This document shows, in pieces, positions 35,809 through 45,851 of a stretch of 64,000 nucleotides of DNA. Within the stretch, counting starts at the first letter, position 1. Each line of letters begins with the position of its first letter. The DNA is from DATFNI01 sp963787205. GTDB lineage: Bacteria; Bacteroidota; Rhodothermia; Balneolales; DATFMH01. The notes under the pieces were generated by a model, which was given only the letters and a program-made list of their open reading frames with translations, ran no database searches and had not been told where the DNA came from. The DNA is taken from NCBI GenBank assembly GCA_963787205.1, contig CAWBCD010000045.1, positions 1-64,000 on the forward strand. Direction: 5' to 3'. Made by a program: the position numbers and the translations under genes.

Positions 35809-38103
35809 TCAGTCGTTCGCATTGCCTGTTACGGTAAAATCTGCTGTCTTAACCGAATCCGAACGTGTTCCGATCATCACAGAATAGGCCCCCGGGCTGA
35901 TCACTTTCTTCATATTGATGTTATAGTGTTCCAGCTTTTTTGGAGTGATTTTGAAAGTCACCTGTTGGCTTTGTCCCGGTTGTAACATCACATGGGCAAA
36001 TCCTTTGAGCTCTTTGACCGGCGGTGATACCTCGTTGTAGTGTTCATGCAGGTACATTTGAACGACCTCTTCACCCGCCACTTTGCCGGTATTAGTAACA
36101 GTAGTGCTTACCGTTAATGTATCGCTTGGTGACATGCTGGTGGCACTAAGCTGAGGCGCGGTGTATGAGAATGTTGTGTAGCTCAAACCGTAGCCGAACG
36201 GATAGAGAGGTGAGTTAGGTACATCCAGGTATTTTGAAGTGTATTTGTTATTGGGATTCCTGGGACGGCCGGTATTCAGATGGTTGTAGTAGAGCGGGAT
36301 CTGGCCGACATCACGCGGAAACTCCATTGTAAGCTTTCCGCTTGGATTGTAGTCGCCAAACAATACGTTTGCGAGTGCAGGACCGCCCTCGATACCCGGA
36401 TACCAGGCCTCTAGTATTGCCGGTACATTGTCTTGCAGCCAGTCAATCGTCAGTGGGCGGCCATTCATCAACACAACAACCACGGGTTTGCCGGTTTTCA
36501 TGACGGCTTTCACGAGGTCTATCTGGTTGCCGGGAACGCCAATTTTGGATCGGCTGGCAGCTTCACCGGTCATGTTGCGTGATTCCCCGATCACCATTAC
36601 TGTTACATCTGAACGGCGTGCGGCAGCGACGGCAGCTGGGAATCCTGCTTCTGAAGTCCCTTCGATGTCAGTGCCTTTCACGTAATGTATCTGGGTACCT
36701 GATGAAACGGCATCCTTCATGCCCTGAAGAACCGATACGACATCTTTAGCTTCGCCGGCACCCGACCATGATCCGAGCAAGTCTTCCTGATCATCGGCTA
36801 AGGGACCGATCAGTGCGATGCTGTGAACATTCTTCGAGAGTGGCAGGATATTCTTTTCATTTTTCAACAAGACCATCGATTTTTCTGCGATCTTTCGTGC
36901 CAGTTGACGGCTCGATTGCGTCAGGATCGTCTGAGCTGCACGAAGCGAGTCGCTGTAGGCATAGGGATTCTTGAACAGGCCGAGTTTAAACTTGGTAACC
37001 AGTATACGGCGAACGGCATTATCGAGCAGGTTTTCGTTAACCTTGCCTTCGCGCACCAGTTTGGGCAGCTCGTTCATAAAATACCCGGCCTGCATGTCCA
37101 TATCCACCCCGGCCTTTACGGCACGCAGAGCGGCCTGGGCTGAATCTTTTGCTACTTCATGGTGGCGTAATTCCATGATAGCAGTATAATCCGTGACTAC
37201 AAATCCTTTAAATCCCCATTCATTGCGTAGCACGTCGGTCAGCAGAAAATGGTTTTCGGTTGATGGAACACCGTTAAGGGTGTTAAAGGAGGTCATTACG
37301 GTAGCAGCGCCCGCATCGACGGCAGCCTTGTAAGTGGGCAGGTACATTGATCGCAGGCGTCGCATGGACATATCGACCGAATTGTATTCCCGGCCTGCTT
37401 CCACCGCTCCATACGCGGCAAAGTGTTTGACGCAAGCCAGCACAGTGTTCGGTGCAGACAGGTCGTGTCCCTGGAAGCCGTGCACGGCGGCTGCGGCAAT
37501 TTTTGAACCCAGGTAAGGATCTTCACCTGCGCCTTCCATCACACGGCCCCAGCGCGGATCTCTGGAAATATCGACCATAGGAGCAAATGTCCATTGCAGG
37601 CCTTCCGAGGCAGCTTCAGCAGCAGCGACGCTGTCAGCCTGACGAACGAGATCGGGATCCCATGTGCAGGATTCAGCCAAATTTATCGGGAAGATGGTTC
37701 GGAATCCATGTATCACATCAAATCCAAACAAAATAGGGATATGCAGACGGGTACTGTCTACTGCGAGTTCCTGGAGCTGTTTGGTGTATTTCCAGCCGAT
37801 AGCATTAAATATCGAACCGACTTTACCCTCTTTTACATACTCGCGATAGTTGGGATTGATGGTTGGACCGGTTGTTGTATACCCACTGGTGAACTGGGTC
37901 ATTTGTCCGGCTTTTTCTTCCAATGTCATCTTTGACAGCACGGAATCAGCCTTGTGAATCAACTCGGGCGTGGCAAATTGCTGTTGGGCAGGCGGCACGT
38001 TTTCGGCACTCTGCTGATTGATAGGCTGACAAGCGGTAGCAATAAGAATGGAAATTCCAATAATGGAAAAGCTACCTGTTAATTTTTTGATATGACTCCA
38101 CAT
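35809..38103 (-). CDS. GH3 beta-glucosidase-type lipoprotein
   Basis: A 764-residue lipoprotein (IATAC, Cys25). It has the GH3 N-terminal barrel (LTLEEKAGQMTQF near the start; GFDVIHGFRTIFPINLAESCTWDP), the nucleophile Asp in GFVVTDYTAI, the second alpha/beta sandwich domain (GEAASRSKIGVPGNQIDLVKAV) and a C-terminal fibronectin-like domain (VSPPVKELKGFAHVMLQPG). It matches the BglX layout, probably releasing glucose from beta-glucan oligomers in the periplasm or at the surface. The gene is convergent with the PDZ-susD gene, and a paralogue lies at 46215 on the opposite strand after the second SusCD pair. Confidence 0.92.
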   Translation of the reverse strand: MWSHIKKLTGSFSIIGISILIATACQPINQQSAENVPPAQQQFATPELIHKADSVLSKMTLEEKAGQMTQFTSGYTTTGPTINPNYREYVKEGKVGSIFNAIGWKYTKQLQELAVDSTRLHIPILFGFDVIHGFRTIFPINLAESCTWDPDLVRQADSVAAAEAASEGLQWTFAPMVDISRDPRWGRVMEGAGEDPYLGSKIAAAAVHGFQGHDLSAPNTVLACVKHFAAYGAVEAGREYNSVDMSMRRLRSMYLPTYKAAVDAGAATVMTSFNTLNGVPSTENHFLLTDVLRNEWGFKGFVVTDYTAIMELRHHEVAKDSAQAALRAVKAGVDMDMQAGYFMNELPKLVREGKVNENLLDNAVRRILVTKFKLGLFKNPYAYSDSLRAAQTILTQSSRQLARKIAEKSMVLLKNEKNILPLSKNVHSIALIGPLADDQEDLLGSWSGAGEAKDVVSVLQGMKDAVSSGTQIHYVKGTDIEGTSEAGFPAAVAAARRSDVTVMVIGESRNMTGEAASRSKIGVPGNQIDLVKAVMKTGKPVVVVLMNGRPLTIDWLQDNVPAILEAWYPGIEGGPALANVLFGDYNPSGKLTMEFPRDVGQIPLYYNHLNTGRPRNPNNKYTSKYLDVPNSPLYPFGYGLSYTTFSYTAPQLSATSMSPSDTLTVSTTVTNTGKVAGEEVVQMYLHEHYNEVSPPVKELKGFAHVMLQPGQSQQVTFKITPKKLEHYNINMKKVISPGAYSVMIGTRSDSVKTADFTVTGNAND

Positions 38104-38385
38104 AACAGGAAATGATTTTAGGTTGGCATAAAAAAATGGTCAGAAAGACCATGAATGCGAAATTAGTTTGATATGTCAAATACAATAACTGAAAATGGAA
38201 CGTATTAAGTTCAATTGCAAGTAGTTGTGAAGTACAAATAACAAAATTGATCACTTATTTAAACAGTTACTCTTAAACAAAAAAATGACTTTGGAATATC
38301 TTTGTTAAAGTTTTTGTTAGAGTATAGCGAAACGAGTTTGTATCATTGGTTGACCATCTGGTAGCCCGGTAAAACCCCTTAAGAA

Positions 38386-39018
38386 ATGCTTCGTCGATCT
38401 GCAGATGTTGACAACGTAGAACTAAAGAGCCTATGGTCGGAGGTTCTGGGGGGAGATAAACAGGCTTTTGCGACGCTATTTCTTCAAAATTATGCTCATC
38501 TTTATAATTACGGGCGCAAGTTATATGACGACGGTACCATAGTTGAAGATGCGATCCAGGATGTGTTTGCCACGATATGGCAGACGAGGAAGCGACTTTC
38601 TTCGGTTTCATCGGTAAAGTCGTACCTCATCATTTCTCTTCGAAGACGGCTACTCAGGATACTCCGGAAGGAAAGAATGGAAGATCCCATGAGTGAGGAG
38701 GATATCCAGGAAATTATTCCCGTGATTGAATTCAGCACACAGGAGATAATTATAGGTCCCGACCAGGATGAATCACGTCATAAGTCGCTGGTGAGCATAC
38801 TTAACCAGCTTCCAAATCAAAAGAAAGAGGTGATCTATCTCTACTTCTACAACGGCATGGATTATGAGGAAATCGCTCAGATCATGGGATTGAATATTCA
38901 GACGGTCAGGAACTACATGTCGATGGCACTTTCCCGGGCGAAAGACATCATCCTCGAGTACGAACTCCCAAAATTTCTGCTCCTGTTTCTCTTTTTCAGC
39001 CTGTACCTGCCACGCTGA
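38386..39018 (+). CDS. ECF sigma factor, FecI type, with hydrophobic C-terminal tail
   Basis: A 210-residue ECF sigma factor. Region 2 (about 35-100: HLYNYGRKLYDDGTIVEDAIQDVFATIWQTR) and region 4 (about 142-190: LPNQKKEVIYLYFYNGMDYEEIAQIMGLNIQTVRNYMSMALSRAK) are clear. After region 4 the last residues, LPKFLLLFLFFSLYLPR, are strongly hydrophobic, as in another sigma factor at 51157 but not in that at 8168. The following fecR (39322) and STN-SusC (40417) are the expected partners. It should activate the second SusCD operon when substrate binds, and could also act on the related first pair, which lacks its own sigma gene. Confidence 0.92.
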   Translation: MLRRSADVDNVELKSLWSEVLGGDKQAFATLFLQNYAHLYNYGRKLYDDGTIVEDAIQDVFATIWQTRKRLSSVSSVKSYLIISLRRRLLRILRKERMEDPMSEEDIQEIIPVIEFSTQEIIIGPDQDESRHKSLVSILNQLPNQKKEVIYLYFYNGMDYEEIAQIMGLNIQTVRNYMSMALSRAKDIILEYELPKFLLLFLFFSLYLPR

Positions 39019-39321
39019 CTCGATCCACGATCCTGTTGATTACGCCCGATGATATCTCCTCTCTGAACGGCGGGTTCGAATCCATGAAACCTTGCCTTAA
39101 GCCCGGACCGGATGAAATGAATAAATCATCTCTTCCTTTAAAGGGTGACCCCAAATTTTTTTAAGCTCATGTTTTTAGATAAGAAACAGAAACTTACGTG
39201 TTTCTAAAGTGTCTATTTGTTTGATTCCATCCTGAAAATTCCGTCGGAAACGATTATAACCCAGGGATTCCCGTCTCTCTAAGCACAGAAAGAATACAAC
39301 TACTACACCAAACAGATTCTA
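39019..39321. other. Intergenic region between fecI and fecR
   Basis: A 303-base gap with no gene-like frame. It probably holds the promoter for the fecR-susC-susD unit recognised by the adjacent sigma factor, but no consensus could be set by eye. Confidence 0.4.
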
Positions 39322-40383
39322 TTGGAACACAGATCGCATTCGTTACAATCTTTACTGGGTGATGAATCCTTTCACTGCTGGATAAAAGGCAAATCGAACA
39401 CACAGGAAGCAGATTATTGGGAACAATGGATAAAGGCATCTCCGGATAACCGGGCGTTGGCTGAAAAAGCCGGGCAGGTATTGATGGAGCTTAAAGTTGT
39501 CTCCAAATATCAGCTTAGTGAACACGCCGCATTAAAACAGTGGAACAGGCTGGAAAAGAGGATAGGCAATGATGAATCTACGTCGTTGATGTTCCCTTTT
39601 GAGACCCGGCAACAGAAAAGAGGCTGGCAGACTGCATTCCGTTATGCCGCAGTTATTCTCATCCTTGTTCTTGCAGGTTATGCATACTGGCAACATCGTG
39701 TCGGCAGCCACCAAAAGCCGGAAAAAGTGGCAATGCTTGAGCTTAACACAAAGTATGGCGAGCAAAAGATCATCAAACTATCCGATGGTTCCCAAATACA
39801 TCTCGCCCCTAATTCTCATTTGCGTTATGCATCAAATTGGCTACAGCAAAAGAGGAGAAAATTATATCTCGACGGGGAGGCCTATTTCGATATAATGGGT
39901 ACCCGAAGAGCGGGTAAAGCCGAATTTGAGATACATACCAGGGATGGCATCATCCATGATCTAGGTACTCAGTTTAATGTGTCGACATTCCATAATCGAA
40001 CGGCTGTAGTTTTAAAGAGAGGCGTTGTGACGGTTCGGCCGAATGGCCGGGATGGAAACAATGAAGTGAGACTGGCCCCGGGACAAATGGTTACGATTGG
40101 CAAAGGCCTCCCCAAAGCCCGCATTGAAGAAGTCAACCCGGAAGTTTATACCTCCTGGTCCACTGATTTGTTGGTCTTTGATCATACTCCTCTCAGTCAG
40201 TTTATCCAGACACTAAAAGATCTGTACGGAGTGGATGTGGTTGTTAAAAATTCAGAATTACTAAAAAGGGAGTTGACCGGAAACATAGAGAAACAGAGCC
40301 TTGGCACCATACTACATGCGGTTTCAAAGGTCTTAAATGTAGAAATATATCAGAGGGGGCAGACGGTATTCATTCAGAACTGA
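39322..40383 (+). CDS. FecR-type anti-sigma factor/signal transducer
   Basis: A 353-residue protein starting at TTG 39322; no ATG is available before the in-frame stop at 39280, and an ATT six bases earlier is the only other option. The N-terminal anti-sigma part has SLLGDESFHCWIKG...YWEQWIKASPDN, then one membrane helix (about 106-122), the FecR domain (IKLSDGSQIHLAPNSHL, HDLGTQFNVSTF) and the C-terminal STN-like domain (FDHTPLSQFIQTLKDLYG). It links the STN domain of the SusC 34 bases downstream to the sigma factor at 38386. The domain order is complete. Confidence 0.9.
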   Translation: MEHRSHSLQSLLGDESFHCWIKGKSNTQEADYWEQWIKASPDNRALAEKAGQVLMELKVVSKYQLSEHAALKQWNRLEKRIGNDESTSLMFPFETRQQKRGWQTAFRYAAVILILVLAGYAYWQHRVGSHQKPEKVAMLELNTKYGEQKIIKLSDGSQIHLAPNSHLRYASNWLQQKRRKLYLDGEAYFDIMGTRRAGKAEFEIHTRDGIIHDLGTQFNVSTFHNRTAVVLKRGVVTVRPNGRDGNNEVRLAPGQMVTIGKGLPKARIEEVNPEVYTSWSTDLLVFDHTPLSQFIQTLKDLYGVDVVVKNSELLKRELTGNIEKQSLGTILHAVSKVLNVEIYQRGQTVFIQN

Positions 40384-40416
40384 GTCCCCGGAACATGAAG
40401 ATATAGGGAGTACAAT

Positions 40417-43400
40417 ATGAAAAGGAGCAAGATACAACTTACAGGAGCATTCCTGTTGGTTTTTATAGTCGGCGTGGGAAGCGTGACTGCTTTGCCGCAA
40501 TCGCCAAAGACGATGTATTTGGTTAAAAACAAAGAAATGAGTTCAATTTTCAAACCCACGGATGCAAGAACGATCTATGTGCATAACATGTCATTGCAAC
40601 ATGCCCTCGATGTTATTCAGAATAATTACCATGTTATTTTCCTGCATGAAAGCGGGCTGTTGAAGGGCAAAACAGTAAACTACAGCGAAGCGCTTCCTAA
40701 CGATCCATATAAGGCGGTAAAGGCCGTGTTGTCGGGATATAATTTTAAAGTGGATCAGTTGAATGATCATTCCTTTGTAATCTATCCGAAAGATGATGCA
40801 CAAAAACAAAATGATCCGCCAGCCGACCTGGTGATCCAAAAGACGATTTCCGGAAAAGTTACCGATGCATCAAGCGGCGAATCCCTTCCGGGAGTAAATA
40901 TTATTGTCCCGGGAACAAACACCGGTACTGCAACGGATTCCAAGGGGAATTACTCATTGAATGTTCCTGACAATGCCGACAGCCTGACCTTTTCATATAT
41001 AGGTTATACCACACAGACAGTAGCAATCAATGGTCGTACTACTATTAACATTCAGCTTAGCCAACAAACATTGAAAGGGACTCAACTGGTAGTTGTCGGT
41101 TATGGAACCCAACGCAAGCAGGATGTAACTGGGTCGATATCATCTGTATCAGCTTCCGATGTTGCCAAGATCCCAACAACTTCTGTAGCGAATGCCTTAC
41201 AGGGGCAAGTGGCCGGTGTTCAGGTGGTACCGAATTCCGGAGCTCCGGGCTCGCCGGCAACCATTTATGTGAGAGGGGTGGGTACGTTGAATGATGCCTC
41301 ACCGCTTTATGTCGTCGATGGAATGATTACCAATAATATATCCTATTTGAGTCCGGATAATATTCAATCGGTCGATGTATTGAAAGATGCCTCGGCAGAA
41401 GCAATCTACGGGGCGCGTGGTGCCAACGGTGTTATTATGATTACCACGAAACACGGCAATTTGAATGAAAAGACACAGTACAATCTGAATGTTTACTACG
41501 GCTGGCAGAAAATTGCACACAAGATACCACTTACCAATGCTGAGCAGTATGCCACCCTGGTTAATCAGCTGGATGCCAACACAGGTGTACCCAAACAATT
41601 CAGTAATCCCAGTTCCCTGGGTGTCGGGACCAACTGGCAGGATCTGGTTTACCAGACCGCACCGATGGAGAATTACGACTTGTCGGTTAACGGCGGTACC
41701 AGTGATATGACTTACAGTATCACCGGAAATTATGTGAATCAGGAAGGTATTATTCCAAAATCAGGATATAAACGAGTTTCTCTGCGAGTTAACAATACCT
41801 ATCAGTTTTCCAGCCATGTGAAATTTGGACATAACCTGGTATTCATTCATACCTTTAATCAACAGACGCCTAATGTGATTGGAGATACCTATCGTGCAGT
41901 ACCAACCGCAAATCCATATGATTCAAATGGAAATTTTGCGGATATCACTGCATTGGCTCCGGTTGGAAATCCACTCGCTACTATTAATTATACTCATAAT
42001 CGTTATTACAATAATGAACTGAACGGGAATATCTATGCGCAGATTAGTTTCCTGAATAACTTCCAATTCAAGTCGAGTTTTGCGCTGGATATGGTTGATG
42101 GTCATAACACCACGTTTACGCCGCAGTATTTTGTGTCAACCATCCAACAGACTTCTTTCAGTTCACTGACAGCCCAATCTTCCTATAATCGAAACTGGCT
42201 GTGGGAAAACACGCTGACATATAATGAAAACTTCGGGCCTCACCAGATAAAAGTATTGGCCGGAGTTACGGCACAGGCTGCAAAATTCGACAACATCGCC
42301 GGTTCCCGGAATAATATTGTCGGTACCGATCCGGCTCTCTGGTACCTGGAAGCGGGGGATGTCACAACAGCGACAAATGGCAATAACAATCAACCACCAT
42401 ATGACTGGAGCATGTTGTCCTATCTTGGCCGTGTAAATTATTCCTATAAAGATACCTATTTACTGACTGCCACGATGCGTGCAGACGGTTCATCCCGTTT
42501 CGGTAAAAATAACCGGTTTGGATATTTCCCATCGGTTGCGGTAGGGTGGAGAATTTCGAACGAGCCCTTCCTGCAAAACAGCAACTTGATCAGCAATCTG
42601 AAGTTACGTGCCAGCTGGGGCAAGACCGGAAACGATAAGATCTCTTACTATCCTGGTATCCCTACCGTTTCCGGAAACCTGAATGCTGTACTTGGCGCTT
42701 CACCTTCCCTCCAATACGGAGCTACAGTGGTTAATCTGGCCAATCCAAATGTGAAATGGGAACAGACAACACAAACCGATATCGGCTTGGATGCAGGCTT
42801 TTTGAATAACCGACTTACGGGCGATGTCGATTACTACTTCAAGAAGACAAACGGCATTTTGGTCCAGGTTCCGATACCATCCTATGTCGGTGTCAACCAG
42901 TATCCCTATGTCAATGCGGCCAGCGTTGTAAACCATGGTTTTGATTTCAATCTGAAATGGAGCGACGTTGTCGGTCAATTTAGCTATAGCATCGGAGGGG
43001 TAGCCTCAACGGTTCATAATACAGTTCGGTCATTGGGACAAGGAAACACAGCCATTTATGGAGGAAGTGTTGGAACCAGCGGTCTGCTTGGAACGCGCAC
43101 AGTCCCGGGCGAACCGATCGGAGCCTTCTACGGATATAAAGTTCTGGGTGTGTTCCAGACGCAGCAGGAAATCGATAATAGCGCAACTCTGGCTGGCTAC
43201 ACCGAACAACCAGGCGATTTGAAATATGCAGATATAAATGGAGACGGGGTCGTTAATTCACAGGATCGTACTTACTTAGGGTCTCCGATTCCCAGCTTTA
43301 CGTACGGTGTTAATCTTAGCGCCGCCTATAAAGGTTTCGATCTGTCAGCGAATTTCGACGGACAGACAGGCAACAAGATTTACAATGCCAAGATGATGGC

Positions 43401-43770
43401 CCGGTTCGGCACTCCTAATTTTGAGAAAATATATCTGAATAGCTGGAATGGGCAGGGCACCAGCAACACCGTACCTCGTGTTACGAATTCAGGTGTGAAC
43501 TACCAGGTTTCAAGCTTCTTCCTGACGGATGGTTCCTTCCTTCGGTTTCGCAACCTGGAGTTGGGTTATACGCTTCCACATCGTCTTACCAGACAGTTAA
43601 ACGTCAGTAAATTGCGCATCTATGTAAATGGAACCAACCTGTTCACTGATACCAAGTATACCGGGTACACTCCTCAATTTGCAGGAGGTGGGGTTCTAAA
43701 TAATAATATCGATGCCGGAATCTACCCGGTGGCCCGCACCATATCGGTTGGTATCAATATGAACTTTTAA
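40417..43770 (+). CDS. SusC-type TonB-dependent transporter with STN domain
   Basis: A 1117-residue protein: signal peptide (about 1-26), STN domain (about 50-124: YVHNMSLQHALDVIQNNYHVIFLHES), carboxypeptidase-like domain (from about 145: SGKVTDASSGESLPGVNI), plug (LYVVDGMITNNISYLSPDNIQSVDVLKDASAEAIYG) and barrel ending VGINMNF. Closely related to the STN-less SusC at 30722. The STN domain and the neighbouring fecI/fecR show that this copy is the signalling one. It imports oligosaccharides captured by the PDZ-bearing SusD encoded just downstream. Confidence 0.94.
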   Translation: MKRSKIQLTGAFLLVFIVGVGSVTALPQSPKTMYLVKNKEMSSIFKPTDARTIYVHNMSLQHALDVIQNNYHVIFLHESGLLKGKTVNYSEALPNDPYKAVKAVLSGYNFKVDQLNDHSFVIYPKDDAQKQNDPPADLVIQKTISGKVTDASSGESLPGVNIIVPGTNTGTATDSKGNYSLNVPDNADSLTFSYIGYTTQTVAINGRTTINIQLSQQTLKGTQLVVVGYGTQRKQDVTGSISSVSASDVAKIPTTSVANALQGQVAGVQVVPNSGAPGSPATIYVRGVGTLNDASPLYVVDGMITNNISYLSPDNIQSVDVLKDASAEAIYGARGANGVIMITTKHGNLNEKTQYNLNVYYGWQKIAHKIPLTNAEQYATLVNQLDANTGVPKQFSNPSSLGVGTNWQDLVYQTAPMENYDLSVNGGTSDMTYSITGNYVNQEGIIPKSGYKRVSLRVNNTYQFSSHVKFGHNLVFIHTFNQQTPNVIGDTYRAVPTANPYDSNGNFADITALAPVGNPLATINYTHNRYYNNELNGNIYAQISFLNNFQFKSSFALDMVDGHNTTFTPQYFVSTIQQTSFSSLTAQSSYNRNWLWENTLTYNENFGPHQIKVLAGVTAQAAKFDNIAGSRNNIVGTDPALWYLEAGDVTTATNGNNNQPPYDWSMLSYLGRVNYSYKDTYLLTATMRADGSSRFGKNNRFGYFPSVAVGWRISNEPFLQNSNLISNLKLRASWGKTGNDKISYYPGIPTVSGNLNAVLGASPSLQYGATVVNLANPNVKWEQTTQTDIGLDAGFLNNRLTGDVDYYFKKTNGILVQVPIPSYVGVNQYPYVNAASVVNHGFDFNLKWSDVVGQFSYSIGGVASTVHNTVRSLGQGNTAIYGGSVGTSGLLGTRTVPGEPIGAFYGYKVLGVFQTQQEIDNSATLAGYTEQPGDLKYADINGDGVVNSQDRTYLGSPIPSFTYGVNLSAAYKGFDLSANFDGQTGNKIYNAKMMARFGTPNFEKIYLNSWNGQGTSNTVPRVTNSGVNYQVSSFFLTDGSFLRFRNLELGYTLPHRLTRQLNVSKLRIYVNGTNLFTDTKYTGYTPQFAGGGVLNNNIDAGIYPVARTISVGINMNF

Positions 43771-43812
43771 ACGGGGTCAACCATGTTACAAGAAATTCAA
43801 GAGTCTGTAAAA

Positions 43813-45708
43813 ATGAAAAATGATAGAAATTTTATGAGACGTCCTTCTACGCTTTTGGTTGGCATCGGACTAGCGGTGCTTATAACACTGGGAGGATGTA
43901 AGAACTTTTTGAATCAAGCTCCATTGGGTCAGCAGACTTCGGAGACTTTTTTCAAAACCCAGCAGGATGCCATCGATGCAACCAATGCTACCTACAGCAT
44001 GCTCCGCGACTGGCAGGTCCATGTCTTTTCGTGGATCGGGCTGACATCCATCGTATCTGATAATGCCGACAAAGGCAGTACTCCCGGCGATGCTTCCTTC
44101 CTTGAAAACCTGAATGACCTGCAGTTTGATCCGGGTAATGTCGCATTCAGCGATCCCTGGGCCGGATATTACAAAGGAATCTACCGGGCAAATCTGGCTA
44201 TCCAGAATATTCCGAATATCAAGATGGATGCCACGATGAAAAACCGCCTGATCGCAGAAAACAAATTTCTCCGGGCCTATTTCTATTTCTTCCTGGTTCG
44301 TGCCTACGGTAATGTGCCATTGATTACCAAACCCCTCAACGCTGATCAGTATAACCAGCCCAACTCTACTCCCGATTCTGTTTATGCTTTGATTGAGAGG
44401 GACTTACAGTTCGCAGTCCAGAACCTACCTGTGAAATCGCAGTACTCATCCGCTGATCAGGGGCGTGCCAGCAAGGGGGCCGCGCAGGGTCTTCTGGCTA
44501 AGGTTTACCTGTATCGCCAGGATTATAAAGATGCCCAGAAGTACGCTGAAGACGTAATCAATTCAGGGGAATATTCTCTGGATCCGAACTATGCTCAAAT
44601 GTTCACACTTGGCGGTGAAAATAACACAGGTACGATATTCTCGGCTGAATGTGTAGCTACAGCAAGCGGCAATGGCGGCAGCCAGTATGGCCAGGTTCAG
44701 GGTGTACGCGGAAATCCAAACCTTGGCTGGGGTTTTGATAATCCATCCATGGATCTTATTAACTCGTATGACGAAGGTGATCCGAGACAGGAAGCGACGG
44801 TTCTGTTTGTCTGGGAACAAACTCCTGACGGGGCCGTGGTTCACAAGAATCCCAACATGGTTGATGAGCACTACAACCAGAAAGTTTATGTTCCCGAGAG
44901 TGCTTTGATTGGCGGACAAGGAGACAACCCTGCGAATATCCGCATCCTCAGGTATGCAGATGTACTGCTTATTGCCTCCGAAGCGGCCTATCAGAACGGA
45001 GATGTCTCAACTGCACAAAAGTATCTGAATATGGTACGCGACCGTGCCCGTGATGGCAGGACAGCCACAGTTGGATTATCGGTGGAAAGCCTCGCTCCAA
45101 CGGTTGCTGATACACTGGGCATGAGTAACCTGGCAAACAAACCGTTTGTTCGTTATGTCTGGAAGAATTCGGCGGCGTCCCAGGCGGGTATTGCACCCTT
45201 CAGTTCCAGCCTGGTGAACATCACGCAAAATGGTCAATCGACACAGGGATTGATGGTAGACACGGTTGATGTGATTCAAAGTGTGAACGGGACAGCAGTA
45301 AATAACGCTACCGGTTATTATAATGAGATTAGTTCAATTGGGGCTAATCAACCGGTTACCTTGGATATCACACGTATTATTCAGACTTATAATTCGTCAA
45401 ATCAGACGATTTCAACGACTTCACAACCTGTGATTGCCCAGATGACGACGACACAACTGTTGCCTGATATTACAGCTACTGGCACCACATTGCTTCACGA
45501 CATATGGCATGAACGCCGGGAAGAGCTGGCCATGGAACAGCATCGCTGGTTTGATCTCATCCGCGAAAACAAGGTTGAATCAGGATGGGCAGCCCAGGAA
45601 ATGGCCAAGGACGGAAAAACCTTCAAGGCCTCTGACGAATTATATCCGATTCCGCAAAATGACATCGACTTAAGTAATGGTGTCCTGAAACAGAACCCAG
45701 GCTATTAA
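43813..45708 (+). CDS. SusD/RagB lipoprotein with inserted PDZ-like domain (second copy)
   Basis: About 631 residues from ATG 43813; the frame opens 30 bases earlier at 43783, adding ten residues that do not improve the lipoprotein signal (LITLGGC). SusD elements are complete, ending with WHERREELAMEQHRWFDLIREN. Between VRDRARDG and WHERREEL the insert again reads as PDZ-like: NSAASQAGI, then VDTVDVIQSVNGTAVNNATGY, then ANQPVTLDITRI. The loop after AGI is even longer here (about 25 residues). Protein motifs of the insert are shared with the copy at 33859, so the fusion was present before the duplication or was copied with it. It forms the surface cap of the upstream STN-SusC. Confidence 0.88.
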   Translation: MKNDRNFMRRPSTLLVGIGLAVLITLGGCKNFLNQAPLGQQTSETFFKTQQDAIDATNATYSMLRDWQVHVFSWIGLTSIVSDNADKGSTPGDASFLENLNDLQFDPGNVAFSDPWAGYYKGIYRANLAIQNIPNIKMDATMKNRLIAENKFLRAYFYFFLVRAYGNVPLITKPLNADQYNQPNSTPDSVYALIERDLQFAVQNLPVKSQYSSADQGRASKGAAQGLLAKVYLYRQDYKDAQKYAEDVINSGEYSLDPNYAQMFTLGGENNTGTIFSAECVATASGNGGSQYGQVQGVRGNPNLGWGFDNPSMDLINSYDEGDPRQEATVLFVWEQTPDGAVVHKNPNMVDEHYNQKVYVPESALIGGQGDNPANIRILRYADVLLIASEAAYQNGDVSTAQKYLNMVRDRARDGRTATVGLSVESLAPTVADTLGMSNLANKPFVRYVWKNSAASQAGIAPFSSSLVNITQNGQSTQGLMVDTVDVIQSVNGTAVNNATGYYNEISSIGANQPVTLDITRIIQTYNSSNQTISTTSQPVIAQMTTTQLLPDITATGTTLLHDIWHERREELAMEQHRWFDLIRENKVESGWAAQEMAKDGKTFKASDELYPIPQNDIDLSNGVLKQNPGY

Positions 45709-45740
45709 TTCAGTGGATGCTCCGCTTGAATGATGATGAA

Positions 45741-45772
45741 AAAGGGATGCCTGTCGAAGGTATCCCTTTTTT
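45741..45772 (+). terminator. Rho-independent terminator after the second PDZ-susD
   Basis: A 12-bp stem with one G-T pair (45741-45752 with 45758-45769), a 5-base loop and a T6 run (45767-45772). It lies 32 bases after the susD stop and closes the fecR-susC-susD unit. Confidence 0.85.
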
Positions 45773-45851
45773 AATTATGAATTTCAAATTTTGAATTTTG
45801 AATTGATTCAAAAAAAAACAAATCCGAACATTTTCAATAACCAATAACTTT

